Part shown: positions 28,474 through 41,404 of the stretch, in pieces | Layout of the letters: each line of letters starts with the position of its first letter | How positions within the stretch are numbered: position 1 is the first letter of the stretch | Assembly: GCF_011682235.2 (NCBI RefSeq) | Contig: NZ_CP076718.1 | Coordinates: 1,733,475-1,797,474 of the forward strand | DNA: 64,000 nt | Reading direction: 5' to 3' | DNA from: Rhodocaloribacter litoris | GTDB lineage: Bacteria > Bacteroidota > Rhodothermia > Rhodothermales > ISCAR-4553 | Position numbers and translations under genes: made by a program | Notes under the pieces: generated by a model | Told to the model about the DNA's origin: nothing | Database searches by the model: none | Seen by the model: only the letters and a program-made list of their open reading frames with translations

Positions 28474-28773
28474 CTATACCTGCTCGTAGAAATCGATCGG
28501 GTCGCTGTCGGCCGTGAGGGTGACGATGGCCTTCTTGTACGACGCCTTGCGCCCTTCGACCGGACCGCGCCGGGTGAACTGGCGACGCCGCTTGCCGCGC
28601 ACGATCATCGTGCGGACCTCTTTCACCTTCACGCCGGGATAGTGGGCCTCCACCGCGCGCCGGATCTGCACCTTGTTGGCATCTTTGTGCACCTGGAAGG
28701 CATAGTGCCGCTCCTCCATGAGGGCGGTCATCTTCTCGGTCACGATGGGGCGAATCAGGATTTTCTCGATCAT
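28474..28773 (-). CDS. rplW: 50S ribosomal protein L23
   Basis: A 99-residue protein at the tunnel exit, docking site for trigger factor and SRP. ILIRPIVTEKMTALMEERHY, VHKDANKVQIRRAVEAHYPG and VRTMIVRGKRRRQFTRRGPV are standard. It lies 30 bases after rplD. Confidence 0.97.
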   Translation of the reverse strand: MIEKILIRPIVTEKMTALMEERHYAFQVHKDANKVQIRRAVEAHYPGVKVKEVRTMIVRGKRRRQFTRRGPVEGRKASYKKAIVTLTADSDPIDFYEQV

Positions 28774-28803
28774 GGCTTTTGGGTTCTGCTATCCCCGGAG
28801 ACG

Positions 28804-29454
28804 TTATTCGGCGGACGCCGGGGCCGCCTGGCCGAGCTGGGCCGTGAGCGCCTCCAGGGCGCCCACCTGCATCAGGACCACCTGGGCCCCGAGCAGGTCG
28901 AGCGTCGAGGCGTTGCGGGCCTCGCGCACGGTTACCTTCGGCACGTTGCGGCCGGAGCGGTAGACGGCCGCCTGGTGCCCGGCCGTCAGGATGAGCACGC
29001 GGCGCCCGTCGACGCCGAAGGCGGCCAGCAGCTCCTCCAGCCAGCGGGTGCTCGGCGCCTCCAGGCTGAAGTCCTCGACGACCCGGATGGCCTCCTCGCG
29101 GGCCTTGTACGTCAGCGCGGACCGGCGGGCCAGCTGCTGCGTCTTGCGGTTGACCTTGAGCCCGTAGGTACGCGGGCGCGGGCCGAAGATGGTGCCACCG
29201 CTCCGGCGTATCGGGCTCTTCGCATCGCCCGCGCGGGCGTAGCCGGTGCCTTTCTGGCGGTAGAGCTTGCGCGTCGAGTGCGCGTTCTCACTCCGCTCCT
29301 TCACCTTGTGCGTGCCCTGGCGCGCGTTCGCCTGAATGCGGCGCACGTCCAGCCAGATCGCATGGTCGTTCGGCTCCACGTCGAAAACCGAAGCGTCGAG
29401 CGTCACCGTCGTACCCGCCTCGCTGCCGTCCTGCCGGTAGACCTTCAGTTCCAT
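28804..29454 (-). CDS. rplD: 50S ribosomal protein L4
   Basis: A 216-residue protein with a tunnel-lining loop (RKLYRQKGTGYARAGDAKSP, RSGGTIFGPRPRTYGLKVNR). The ATG at 29454 begins MELKVYRQDGSEAGTTVTLD, the usual start; a longer frame into the rplC gap is rejected. In enterobacteria L4 represses the S10 operon through a leader; no equivalent structure was recognised here. Confidence 0.97.
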   Translation of the reverse strand: MELKVYRQDGSEAGTTVTLDASVFDVEPNDHAIWLDVRRIQANARQGTHKVKERSENAHSTRKLYRQKGTGYARAGDAKSPIRRSGGTIFGPRPRTYGLKVNRKTQQLARRSALTYKAREEAIRVVEDFSLEAPSTRWLEELLAAFGVDGRRVLILTAGHQAAVYRSGRNVPKVTVREARNASTLDLLGAQVVLMQVGALEALTAQLGQAAPASAE

Positions 29455-29531
29455 AGCTGTCTTTCGGATTGCGGAGGGCAGGCTTCGGATCGAACCCTTC
29501 CGTAAAGGGCCCGCCTCCCCCCGTGCGTGCA

Positions 29532-30161
29532 CTACTGTTTCTTGTAGATCTCGACCAGCCCGCCTTTCGGCCCGGGCACGGCACCGCGCACCAGCAGCAG
29601 GCTCTGATCCGCCAGCACGCGGACCACCTCCAGGTTCTTCATCTTGACGCGGACGTGGCCCGTACGCCCGGCCATGCGCATCCCCTTCCACACGCGGGAA
29701 GGATCCGACGAGGCCCCGATCGAGCCGGGCGCCCGCTCCCGGTTGTGCTGGCCGTGCGTCTGCATCCCGACGCCGCCGAAGCCGTGCCGCTTGACGACAC
29801 CCTGAAAGCCTTTGCCCTTCGAGACACCGGCCACGTCGACGCGTTCACCCTCGGCGAAGAGGTCCTCGAGGCGCACCTCGTCCCCCAGGGACACCTCCAG
29901 GCCGAAATCCCGGAACTCCTTCAGCTTGCGCTTCGGGGTGGTGCCGGCCGCCTCGAAGTGCCCGCGCAGGGCTTTCGACGTCCGCTTCGCCTTCTTCTCC
30001 CCGTAGGCGAGCTGCACGGCGCGGTAGCCGTCGGTCTCCTCGGTCTTCACCTGGGTGACCACGTTCGGCTTCGCCTCAATGACGGTACAGGCGATCTGGT
30101 TGCCCGCCGCGTCGAAGACGCTCGTCATGCCGAGCTTCTTTCCTATCATACCGCTGCTCAT
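29532..30161 (-). CDS. rplC: 50S ribosomal protein L3
   Basis: A 209-residue protein that initiates 23S rRNA folding. It begins [20 protein letters not shown]. The long loop reads [32 protein letters not shown], and [20 protein letters not shown] is the family signature. Unusually it does not directly follow rpsJ: a lipoprotein gene intervenes, 64 bases upstream. Confidence 0.97.
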   Translation of the reverse strand: MSSGMIGKKLGMTSVFDAAGNQIACTVIEAKPNVVTQVKTEETDGYRAVQLAYGEKKAKRTSKALRGHFEAAGTTPKRKLKEFRDFGLEVSLGDEVRLEDLFAEGERVDVAGVSKGKGFQGVVKRHGFGGVGMQTHGQHNRERAPGSIGASSDPSRVWKGMRMAGRTGHVRVKMKNLEVVRVLADQSLLLVRGAVPGPKGGLVEIYKKQ

Positions 30162-30225
30162 TGCAATCCCCTTTGCTGTGATCCCCGCTCCGGGATCGGA
30201 TTGATAAGCACGTCCGTTCTCGCGC

Positions 30226-30702
30226 TCACGCCCGCGAAAGCGTCAGCACGACCTCCCCTTCCAGCGTCGTGTTCAGAACCAGGTTGAGCACGTTGCTGGC
30301 CCCCCGGACTTCCAGCGTATCCTCCCCCCGGAAGGTAAACCCGAAGGGCACCGGCGTCGGCGCACCGCCGAACTCGACCGTGAGCGTCAGCGTCCCCTGG
30401 GCCTCGCTGAGGGCGTAGGGCCCCGAGAGGGTGAGGTCATCACCTTCCACCAGGTCGACGACCAGGCGATAGGTGCCGTCGGCGTCGAAGGTCGCCTGCA
30501 CGCTGTTGAAATTCTGCTGGAACGTGGGGGTCTGGTCGCCGCGGGCGTCCGAGACGCCCACCAGCACCCAGCTCCCGACGATCAGCTCCGCCGGCGCGGG
30601 CTCGTCGCCGCCGCTGTCGCAGGCTGCCAGCCCCAGCGCCGCCAGCACCAGCACGCAACCCCAGCGCCTCAGCACGCCTCCGTTTTCCGTCGCCGGCGTC
30701 AT
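30226..30702 (-). CDS. Lipocalin-like lipoprotein encoded inside the S10 operon
   Basis: A 158-residue predicted lipoprotein. A basic N-terminus and hydrophobic stretch lead to the lipobox LGLAAC with C28, followed by [12 protein letters not shown]. The rest resembles small lipocalin-like proteins of Bacteroidota: [16 protein letters not shown], then [15 protein letters not shown] and repeating beta strands ([34 protein letters not shown]). Its ATG overlaps the rpsJ TGA (ATGA at 30702-30699), and GGAG lies ~8 bases upstream within rpsJ, so it should be translationally coupled. rplC follows after 64 bases on the same strand. No ribosome-related motif is visible. Envelope location is likely; function is unknown. 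Confidence 0.85.
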   Translation of the reverse strand: MTPATENGGVLRRWGCVLVLAALGLAACDSGGDEPAPAELIVGSWVLVGVSDARGDQTPTFQQNFNSVQATFDADGTYRLVVDLVEGDDLTLSGPYALSEAQGTLTLTVEFGGAPTPVPFGFTFRGEDTLEVRGASNVLNLVLNTTLEGEVVLTLSRA

Positions 30703-31007
30703 ACCTTGATCTCCACGTCGACGCCGCTGGGCAGCTCCAGCTTCATCAGCGCATCGACCGTCTTGCTGCTGGTCGAGAGGATGTCGATCAGCCGCTTGTG
30801 GCTGCGCGTCTCGAACTGCTCGCGGCTCTTCTTGTCCACGTGCGGGCTCCGCAACACCGTGTAGACGGACTTCTTCGTGGGGAGCGGGATCGGCCCGCTC
30901 ACGACGGCCCCCGTCGACTTCACGGTGCGGATGATCTTCTCCGCGCTCTTATCGATCAGGCTGTGGTCGTACGACTTCAGCTTGATGCGAATCTTCTGGC
31001 TGGCCAT
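30699..31007 (-). CDS. rpsJ: 30S ribosomal protein S10
   Basis: A 102-residue head protein that also acts in transcription antitermination as Nus[41 protein letters not shown] and [18 protein letters not shown] are diagnostic. It lies 21 bases after tuf and overlaps the lipoprotein gene by four bases. Confidence 0.97.
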   Translation of the reverse strand: MASQKIRIKLKSYDHSLIDKSAEKIIRTVKSTGAVVSGPIPLPTKKSVYTVLRSPHVDKKSREQFETRSHKRLIDILSTSSKTVDALMKLELPSGVDVEIKV

Positions 31008-31028
31008 AAAAGTTTGCCCTGAAAAAGG

Positions 31029-32225
<1,197 letters not shown>

Positions 32226-32315
32226 GGCGTAAGCTCCTGTCTCTTTCTCGTAGGGTATCCTGTTGATGGAAAACGGGGAACGCGGGGGCGTGCCCCCGAG
32301 ATGCCGGTGCAGGCC

Positions 32316-34412
32316 TCAGGCGGTCGCCACACCGGAAGCCCGTGCGATGACCTCGTCGGCGATCTGCTTCGGCACCTCGACGTACTGGTGAAACTGCATG
32401 GTGTAGATGGCCCGGCCCTGCGTCAGCGAGCGCAGGTCGGTCGAATAGCCGAACATCTCGGCCAGCGGCACCAGCGCCTTGATGACCTGGGCATCCTGGC
32501 GCTGCCCCAGGCTCTCGATGCGGCCCCGGCGGCTGTTCAGGTCGCCGATGACCTCACCCATGTATTCTTCCGGCGTGACGACCTCGACGGCCATGACGGG
32601 CTCCATGAGCACGGGCTCGGCGCGGCGCGCCGCCTCACGGAACGCCATGCGCCCGGCGATCTCGAACGACATCTGGTCCGAGTCGACGGCGTGGAACTTG
32701 CCGTCGTAGAGACGCGCCCGGATGCCTTCGATGGGATAGCCGGCCAGCGGCCCCTGCGACATGGCGGATTCGATACCCTTCTGCACCGACGGAATGAACT
32801 CCTTCGGGATGGCCCCGCCGACGATGTCGTTGATGAACTCGAGCCCGACCCCCGTCTCGTTCGGCCCGATCTCCACCCAGACCTCGGCGAACTGGCCGCG
32901 CCCGCCCGTCTGTTTCTTGTGCGTGTAGCGCTGGTCCACGGTCTTGCGGATGGCCTCGCGGTAGGCCACCTGCGGCCGCCCCACGTTGGCCTCGACCTTG
33001 AACTCGCGCCGGAGACGGTCGACGATGATTTCGAGGTGCAACTCGCCCATACCGGCGATAATGGTCTGCCCCGTCTCCTCGTCGATGCTGACCTTGAAGG
33101 TCGGGTCCTCTTCGGCCAGCTTCTGCAGGCCCTGGCCCAGCTTGTCGCTGTCCGCCTTGGTCTTGGGCTCGATGGCGATGCGGATGACCGGCTCGGGAAA
33201 CTCCATCTGTTCGAGCAGGATGGGGCGGTCCACGTCGCAGAGCGTGTCACCGGTACGGATCTCCTTGAGGCCGACGGCGGCGGCGATGTCGCCCGCCCGC
33301 ACCTCGTCGATGTCCTCGCGGTGGTTGGCATGCATGAAGAGCAGCCGGCCGATGCGCTCCTTCTTGCCGGTGGTGGCGTTGAGCACCTGCGACCCCTTCT
33401 GCAGCGTCCCGCTGTAGACCCGGAAGAACGTCAGCTTCCCGACGTAGGGGTCCGTCATGATCTTGAAGGCAATGGCGCTGAAGGGCTCTTCCGGATCCGG
33501 GCGCCGCACCTCCTCCGTCTCCGTCCCCGGCACCATGCCCTTGATGGCCGGGATGTCCAGCGGGCTCGGCAGGTAATCGATGACGCCGTCGAGCAGGCGC
33601 TGCACGCCCTTGTTTTTGAAGGCCGAACCGCAGAAGACCGGCGTGATGTCCATGCTCAGCGTCGCCTCCCGCACCACGGCCCGGATCTCCTCGGGGGTGA
33701 TCTCCTCGCCTTCGAGGTACTTCATCAGCAGCGCGTCGTCATGCTCGGCGACGGCTTCGAGCAGGTTGATGCGCCAGTGCCGCGCCTCCTTCTTGAGGTC
33801 GTCCGGCACGGGAATCTCGTCCCAGGTGGCGCCGTGGGTTTCGTCGTGCCAGATGATGGCCTTGTTGGCCACCAGGTCGATGACGCCCCGGAACATGTTG
33901 CCCGTGCCGATGGGGATCTGCACGGGAACCGGATTGGCCTTCAGCCGCTCGCGCATCTGGTTGATGGCGGCCTCGAAGTCCGCGCCCGTCCGGTCCATCT
34001 TGTTGACGAAGGCGATGCGGGGCACCCGGTACTTGTTGGCCTGCCGCCAGACCGTCTCGGACTGGGGCTCGACCCCGCCGACGGCACAGAAAAGCGCCAC
34101 GGCCCCGTCGAGCACACGCAGCGAGCGCTCGACCTCGACGGTGAAGTCGACGTGCCCCGGCGTGTCGATAATGTTGATGCGGTGGTCTTTCCAGAAGCAG
34201 GTAGTCGCCGCGCTGGTGATGGTGATGCCGCGCTCCTTTTCCTGCTCCATCCAGTCCATCGTGGCACCGCCCTCGTGCACTTCACCCATGCGGTGCACGC
34301 GGCCGGTATAGAAGAGAATGCGCTCGGTGGTGGTCGTCTTACCGGCATCGATGTGCGCCATGATGCCGATGTTGCGCATTCGCTCCAGCGGATATCGTTT
34401 GTCGTCAGCCAT
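32316..34412 (-). CDS. fusA: Elongation factor G
   Basis: A 698-residue translocase. G1 is [14 protein letters not shown]3 is [16 protein letters not shown] and G4 is [10 protein letters not shown]. Domain IV contains [18 protein letters not shown], and the C-terminal domains end [19 protein letters not shown]-like sequence. It moves tRNAs and mRNA after peptide transfer and works with RRF in recycling. Located between rpsG and tuf. Confidence 0.98.
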   Translation of the reverse strand: MADDKRYPLERMRNIGIMAHIDAGKTTTTERILFYTGRVHRMGEVHEGGATMDWMEQEKERGITITSAATTCFWKDHRINIIDTPGHVDFTVEVERSLRVLDGAVALFCAVGGVEPQSETVWRQANKYRVPRIAFVNKMDRTGADFEAAINQMRERLKANPVPVQIPIGTGNMFRGVIDLVANKAIIWHDETHGATWDEIPVPDDLKKEARHWRINLLEAVAEHDDALLMKYLEGEEITPEEIRAVVREATLSMDITPVFCGSAFKNKGVQRLLDGVIDYLPSPLDIPAIKGMVPGTETEEVRRPDPEEPFSAIAFKIMTDPYVGKLTFFRVYSGTLQKGSQVLNATTGKKERIGRLLFMHANHREDIDEVRAGDIAAAVGLKEIRTGDTLCDVDRPILLEQMEFPEPVIRIAIEPKTKADSDKLGQGLQKLAEEDPTFKVSIDEETGQTIIAGMGELHLEIIVDRLRREFKVEANVGRPQVAYREAIRKTVDQRYTHKKQTGGRGQFAEVWVEIGPNETGVGLEFINDIVGGAIPKEFIPSVQKGIESAMSQGPLAGYPIEGIRARLYDGKFHAVDSDQMSFEIAGRMAFREAARRAEPVLMEPVMAVEVVTPEEYMGEVIGDLNSRRGRIESLGQRQDAQVIKALVPLAEMFGYSTDLRSLTQGRAIYTMQFHQYVEVPKQIADEVIARASGVATA

Positions 34413-34464
34413 GATCTATGCGAAAAAGTGAACCTCCCTCTCGGGCCGGCGGCACCGCCGGATG

Positions 34465-34932
34465 CTAGAACCTGAAATGGGCGAACGCCTTGTTGGCCTC
34501 GGCCATGCGGTGGGTATCGTCTTTCTTCTTGATGGCCCCGCCTTCGCCACGGGCCGCACTCATCAACTCGTTGGCCAGGCGGTTCGCCATGCTCTTGTCG
34601 TTGCGGGCACGAGCGTACTGGATCAGCCAGCGGAACGCCAGCGTCATGCGCCGCTCCGGCCGCACCTCGATGGGCACCTGGTAGGTGGCCCCACCGACAC
34701 GGCGGCTGCGCACCTCCACCAGCGGCGCCACATTGTTGACGGCCTTCTTGAACACCTCCAGGCCGGGCTCCTTCGCCCGCTCTTCGATCAGGTCGAAAGC
34801 CTGGTACACGATGCGCTGCGCCACGCTCTTCTTACCGTTCTTCATCACGGCGTTGACGAAGCGCGCCACCAGCTCGTCGTTGTATACCGGATCAGGCAAT
34901 ACCTGACGCCGTTCTGCTCGTTTTCTACGCAT
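34465..34932 (-). CDS. rpsG: 30S ribosomal protein S7
   Basis: A 155-residue head-assembly protein. [40 protein letters not shown] and [19 protein letters not shown] are diagnostic. It nucleates folding of the 16S 3' major domain. Located between rpsL and fusA. Confidence 0.98.
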   Translation of the reverse strand: MRRKRAERRQVLPDPVYNDELVARFVNAVMKNGKKSVAQRIVYQAFDLIEERAKEPGLEVFKKAVNNVAPLVEVRSRRVGGATYQVPIEVRPERRMTLAFRWLIQYARARNDKSMANRLANELMSAARGEGGAIKKKDDTHRMAEANKAFAHFRF

Positions 34933-35023
34933 AGGAATATCGGACTGTCAAGAAGCCGGCCGCCGGCGAGCGACCGGCCCACACGTTGACCCTGCAAGCG
35001 AAACGGGGACGCCCCACCAACCC

Positions 35024-35398
35024 CTACTTCTTGGGCCGCTTGGTCCCGTACTTCGAGCGCCCCTGTTTGCGATCCTGTACGCCGGAGGCGTCGAGCGCAC
35101 CGCGCACGATGTGGTACTTCACCCCCGGCAGGTCCTTCACACGCCCTCCCCGCACCAGCACGATGGAGTGCTCCTGAAGGTTGTGCCCCTCCCCGGGAAT
35201 GTAGGCGATCACCTCGACACCGTTGGTCAGGCGCACCTTCGCCACCTTGCGCAGGGCCGAGTTCGGCTTTTTCGGCGTCGTCGTATACACACGCGTGCAC
35301 ACGCCGCGCCGCTGCGGGCACGAAGAAAGCGCCGGCGACTTCGTCTTCCTGGTCTTGGGATGACGTCCTTTCCGAACAAGCTGCTGAATCGTTGGCAC
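35024..35398 (-). CDS. rpsL: 30S ribosomal protein S12 (GTG start)
   Basis: A 124-residue decoding-centre protein. [20 protein letters not shown] is the start and [17 protein letters not shown] carries the lysine associated with streptomycin sensitivity, here unmutated. [20 protein letters not shown] is typical. The start is GTG at 35398, because GAGGAG lies five bases upstream and homologues begin exactly here; an ATG-initiated extension to 35503 would be non-homologous. First gene of the cluster. Confidence 0.97.
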   Translation of the reverse strand: MPTIQQLVRKGRHPKTRKTKSPALSSCPQRRGVCTRVYTTTPKKPNSALRKVAKVRLTNGVEVIAYIPGEGHNLQEHSIVLVRGGRVKDLPGVKYHIVRGALDASGVQDRKQGRSKYGTKRPKK

Positions 35399-35494
35399 GT
35401 ACGCTCCTCGTTTGACCTCAAGATTGCTTTCCCTTGCCTGCAAGGCAACGAGCGGCCTGCCACACCCGGAAGGCCCCCGTCGCTTGAGCTTCGC

Positions 35495-35524
35495 AATATA
35501 CAACAGAGGAGCGCTTTCTATCCA
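35495..35524 (-). promoter_or_regulatory. Candidate promoter of the ribosomal supercluster
   Basis: On the minus strand TGGATA (35524-35519) and TATATT (35500-35495) are separated by 18 bases, ~100 bases before rpsL. The TATATTGC octamer is also found at the strong promoter candidate 60302-60330. Fits a housekeeping promoter with a weak upstream element. Confidence 0.45.
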
Positions 35525-35642
35525 GCCACTCTATGAAGAAACAGCGATTTGCACCCCGAAACAGCCGTTTTCCCCGGTCCCCTCCGCCAGGATCCGGCTT
35601 TCAAACCAGAGGTATCGAGATGTTGATATATATCTCATGATC

Positions 35643-35670
35643 AAAAAAGGCGTATGCGGGGCCGGACGCC
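35643..35670 (-). terminator. Terminator after ftsH
   Basis: Minus-strand GGCGT (35670-35666) pairs with ACGCC (35653-35649), directly followed by six T residues, 12 bases past the ftsH stop. The stem is short but the position and T-run fit a terminator isolating ftsH from the ribosomal cluster. Confidence 0.5.
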
Positions 35671-35681
35671 CTCCCTGTGCC

Positions 35682-37748
<2,067 letters not shown>

Positions 37749-38039
37749 GTTGCTACGCGGTTTATCTCGACGGTGTACCATGACACCGGTATGGACAAAA
37801 AAGCGCCGCGCCGATGGACCGTCGCGGGCTCTCCGGGGTACGCTTCCCTGTGGGCGAAGGGTTCAGGTCGAAGCAGCCGCCCCCCCGGCAAAGGGCGCTT
37901 CGGCCGGGGTGACACAAAGGCAAGGTTTTCAATGCCTAACTCGTGCAGATGCCGAACCCGCCACGCCCCGCTTTGGTTCCATCCGCCGATCGCAGGCCGG
38001 AGGGATCCGCCGGCCGTACGCCCCGCACAGGGCCTCGTT

Positions 38040-41000
38040 TCAACGTAATTTGAACGGAATGGTGAGGGTGAGACGGACCTTCACGGGCCGGCCGCCCAGC
38101 ATTCCCGGCCTGAAGCGGGCCTCCCGCACGACCCGCAGCGCCTCCTCGTCACAGGCCGGGCAGAGCCCCGCCTCCACGACCGGTTCCACCGGCATCCCCT
38201 GCTCGTCCACCACGAGCCGCACCACGACCTCACCCGTGATCCCCTCCCGGGCGACCTCCGGGGGATACCGCAGCTGCCGCAGCAGCATTTCCATGCCGCC
38301 CCTCAGTTCAGGCGGCGTCTCGACCCCGTCGCGGTCGTAGACCGCGTCCGGTGGGCCCGCCGCAGGCGTCCCGCCGTCTCCGGTGGCTCCCCGTGCGGAA
38401 TCCCCCGGCAGGCTCCGCTGCTTCCTTTCGAGGAGTTCGCGGTCGCGTTCGTCCAGCAGGCGCCGTTTCTCCGGTACCGGCGGTGTTTCGTTGCCGCGGT
38501 CGCCTCCGGCTTCGGCCTGCACGGGTGTGACGCGGGCCGTGTCCGCGGCCACCGCGAGCGTATCGGCCGGGCCGGCGAGCGAGTCCGGCATCACGGCCAG
38601 GGTGTCGGTGAAGCCGGCGGGGGCCGCCGTCGTGTCGGGGGCGGGGCGCCGTTCTTCAAGCGCGGCGAGGAGGTGGCGTGCCTGCTCGGCATACGGCGTG
38701 CCGCCATAGCGCCGGCCGATGGTCTGATAAAGCTGTTCGAGCGAGACGGGAAAGGGGCGGGCCGGCGCCGCGTCCATGCCGGTCACCAGGGCCACGTCGG
38801 CCTGGACCAGGCTGTCGGCCGGCGGGTCGGCGGCAGGAAGGGCCAGCCGGTCGTTCCCGGAATCCGGCACGTTACCGCCCTCCCCGCCTTCGGGCACGGC
38901 GGCCCCGGACGGTACCGTGCGCGCGGCCGCCTCCAGGCTGTCCGTGGAAGGCGGGTCCACGAGCCCGGCCTGTTGCAGCAGCCAGCCGGAGACGGACAGG
39001 GGGAGCGGGGCAAACAGGTCGAGGCTGTCGCGGCCGGCCCATTCCATGTAGATCGCACCGGCGGCCAGCAGGGCGCGCGGCGCAACCCCGGTGGCCGCAT
39101 AGGCCCCGGCCGTGCGCACCATCTCGTTGAGGGCCCGTGCATAAGCCCCGCGTTGCCAGGCCTGATAGGCCCGTTCATAGGCTTCCTCGGCCAGGCCGAG
39201 CGAGTCGACGGCCCCCCCGGACGCTTTCGCCAGGCCGAGCCGTTCGCGCACCCGGTCGGCAAAGTCGGAGTTCGGATAGGCGGCGAGCACCTCTTCGTAG
39301 AGGCGACGGGCGGCCCGGTCGTCTCCCAGGGCCCGCTGTACCTCGGCCAGGGCATAGTAGGCACGCTGCGCCACCGGCTGATCGCCGTCCTCTTCGATCA
39401 CCATGCGATACCAGACGGCGGCCGAGTCCGGCCGGTCGATCCCCAGGAAAAGCACGTTGGCCAGTTCATAGCGTGCGATGGCCCGGGCGGCCCGCATACG
39501 GGCCTGCGCGAGGGGATCCCGGGGAACCGCGGAGACATCGATCGGCGGCAGCGTCCCGGCCGCCTCGTCACCGGGCAGGGTTTCGCCCTCTGCGATCACG
39601 GCTTCCGTTTCCGGATCGACGCCCTGGTTCGAGATGGCATCGATCCGTCGCCAGTTGGGCACGCGGGGCCGGTCGCCCCAGCGGCTGATGAAAAGGCTGC
39701 GCGCCTCCTGCAGGCGTACGGGGTCCCGGTGATACAGGAAGCCGGCCTCGCCCCGTTCCTCCGGTGCATTGACACCGGGGACGACTTTCCCGTCCGGCAG
39801 GCCGCTGTTCTGGAAATTGTTCGTTTGCCCGGCGGCGCCTTCCCGGAACCGCTGTTCGATCTGCCGGGCTTCCCGGAGGCGGCGTTGCTGCTCCAGTTCC
39901 CGTGCCCGCTGCCGGCGCAGTTCGAGGATGAAGGCTTCGAACTCCCGGGGCGGCATGCGGCCAAGGGCCAGCAGCGAATCCATCCGGGACACTTCGCGGT
40001 AGACCCGGGCATAGTTTCCAAACTGTTCGCGCAGGGAGGCGGCATCCAGGATCGCCTCGGGGGCAAACGCGGCGGGGTCACGCTCGGTGGCGAGGCCCGT
40101 TCCGCCCCGGCTGGCCGTCGTGCCGCCGGCCGAGCCGAGCGCCACGGCCGCCGAGTCGAAATAGGCGGCGGCACGCACGAAGTCTTCGTAGACGTCGCGG
40201 TGGATCTCGCCGAGGGCATAGTGGATGCGTCCCCGCACCCGGGAGATGTCCAGCGAGCGATCGTCGTTGTAGAGCAGGCCGTGATAGACGGCACGGGCTT
40301 CCTCCGTCCGCCCCATGGCCTGCAGGATGCGCCCGCGCAGGTAGGCCAGGTCGGCGCGGTAGACGTAGTGCTTGTCGTCCCGCTCCATTTTGCGCAGCAG
40401 CTTCAGGGCGCGCTCGCCGTCGCCATAGCGTCCTTCAACCCGGATGGCGCTGTAGCGTGCGGCATAGCCCAGCTCGTAGAGCGGGTTAAACCGGGCCACC
40501 CGTTCGAACGCGGCCACGGCATCGGCATACCGGCCCATCGTCTCATAGACCTGTCCCAGCAGAAACTGGGCCCGCGCGCCGGTGTCACGATCCGGCACGT
40601 GGGCCAGGCCCCGTTCCAGCGCTTCGGCGGCGGCCTCCCAGTCCGCCCGTTTGACGTAGAGCTCGCCGAGGGCCAGGTGGAGCATCGCCGCCCACGCTTG
40701 CTCCAGCCCTTCCCGCACCAGGCTCTCCTGCAGATGGGCGGCGGCCTCGTCGTAGGCCTGGCCGGCGATCAGGGTACGCGCCAGCCAGAAGCGGGCCTCA
40801 TCCTCCAGGTCCGATCCCAGCTCGATCACCTCGCGGAATTTCTGCTCGGCCCCGACGTAGTTCTGCTGGTAGAAGTAGGATTTGCCGATCAGCAGGAGCG
40901 CATCGTCGACCCACTTCGAGCGCGGGTGATCCCGCAGCACGTCGGCGCTTTTCTTGATGGCATCCTCAAAATCCTTCGACTTCGCAGTCCGGCTCGGCTC

Positions 41001-41207
41001 GCTGAAGATGGGCAGGTACCGGTTCCGGTCGACGGGGGTGTCGTTGCGGGAGAGGGATTTGACACCGCGCTCGTAGGCTTTCCGGGCGTTGTAGAACGTG
41101 TTATAATAGGCCGTGAAGTTGTCGAACCGGCGGCCCAGAAACGAGCTGGAGCCACAGCCGGAAAGCACCAGGATCAGGCCCAGCAACAGGAAACGGCGAC
41201 CCAGCAT
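38040..41207 (-). CDS. PorW/SprE-like TPR lipoprotein fused to a TonB C-terminal domain
   Basis: A 1055-residue lipoprotein. The lipobox is LSGC with C18. The following FLGRRFDNFTAYYNTFYNAR and KAYERG resembles the start of SprE/PorW, a T9SS component of Bacteroidota. Tetratricopeptide-like helices run from ~100 to ~780, including SKWVDDALLLIGKSYFYQQN and NYVGAEQKFREVIEL. A Pro/Ala/Asp-rich linker follows. Residues ~965-1055 form a TonB C-terminal domain (GMEMLLRQLRYPPEVAREGI, RFRPGMLGGRPVKVRLTLTI). A start at 41207 gives the lipoprotein signal. The fusion suggests a link between secretion and TonB energy coupling; that role is inferred. Confidence 0.8.
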   Translation of the reverse strand: MLGRRFLLLGLILVLSGCGSSSFLGRRFDNFTAYYNTFYNARKAYERGVKSLSRNDTPVDRNRYLPIFSEPSRTAKSKDFEDAIKKSADVLRDHPRSKWVDDALLLIGKSYFYQQNYVGAEQKFREVIELGSDLEDEARFWLARTLIAGQAYDEAAAHLQESLVREGLEQAWAAMLHLALGELYVKRADWEAAAEALERGLAHVPDRDTGARAQFLLGQVYETMGRYADAVAAFERVARFNPLYELGYAARYSAIRVEGRYGDGERALKLLRKMERDDKHYVYRADLAYLRGRILQAMGRTEEARAVYHGLLYNDDRSLDISRVRGRIHYALGEIHRDVYEDFVRAAAYFDSAAVALGSAGGTTASRGGTGLATERDPAAFAPEAILDAASLREQFGNYARVYREVSRMDSLLALGRMPPREFEAFILELRRQRARELEQQRRLREARQIEQRFREGAAGQTNNFQNSGLPDGKVVPGVNAPEERGEAGFLYHRDPVRLQEARSLFISRWGDRPRVPNWRRIDAISNQGVDPETEAVIAEGETLPGDEAAGTLPPIDVSAVPRDPLAQARMRAARAIARYELANVLFLGIDRPDSAAVWYRMVIEEDGDQPVAQRAYYALAEVQRALGDDRAARRLYEEVLAAYPNSDFADRVRERLGLAKASGGAVDSLGLAEEAYERAYQAWQRGAYARALNEMVRTAGAYAATGVAPRALLAAGAIYMEWAGRDSLDLFAPLPLSVSGWLLQQAGLVDPPSTDSLEAAARTVPSGAAVPEGGEGGNVPDSGNDRLALPAADPPADSLVQADVALVTGMDAAPARPFPVSLEQLYQTIGRRYGGTPYAEQARHLLAALEERRPAPDTTAAPAGFTDTLAVMPDSLAGPADTLAVAADTARVTPVQAEAGGDRGNETPPVPEKRRLLDERDRELLERKQRSLPGDSARGATGDGGTPAAGPPDAVYDRDGVETPPELRGGMEMLLRQLRYPPEVAREGITGEVVVRLVVDEQGMPVEPVVEAGLCPACDEEALRVVREARFRPGMLGGRPVKVRLTLTIPFKLR

Positions 41208-41404
41208 ATCCAGTCGGAGCAGGCAATGAGCGAACGAGCCGGTGGTGCGCGATCCGTCCGGGCGCATGCATGCGACGGCCGTCAGGCCGGAACGGATCTC
41301 CGGAGACACCGGATGGACCCGGCGTGTTACGGGTTGTCCCGGCACGGGGCCGGGCAGGCATCGTATCCGTGCTTCATGCGGCTCGTCGTCCGGCTTCGAA
41401 GGGC

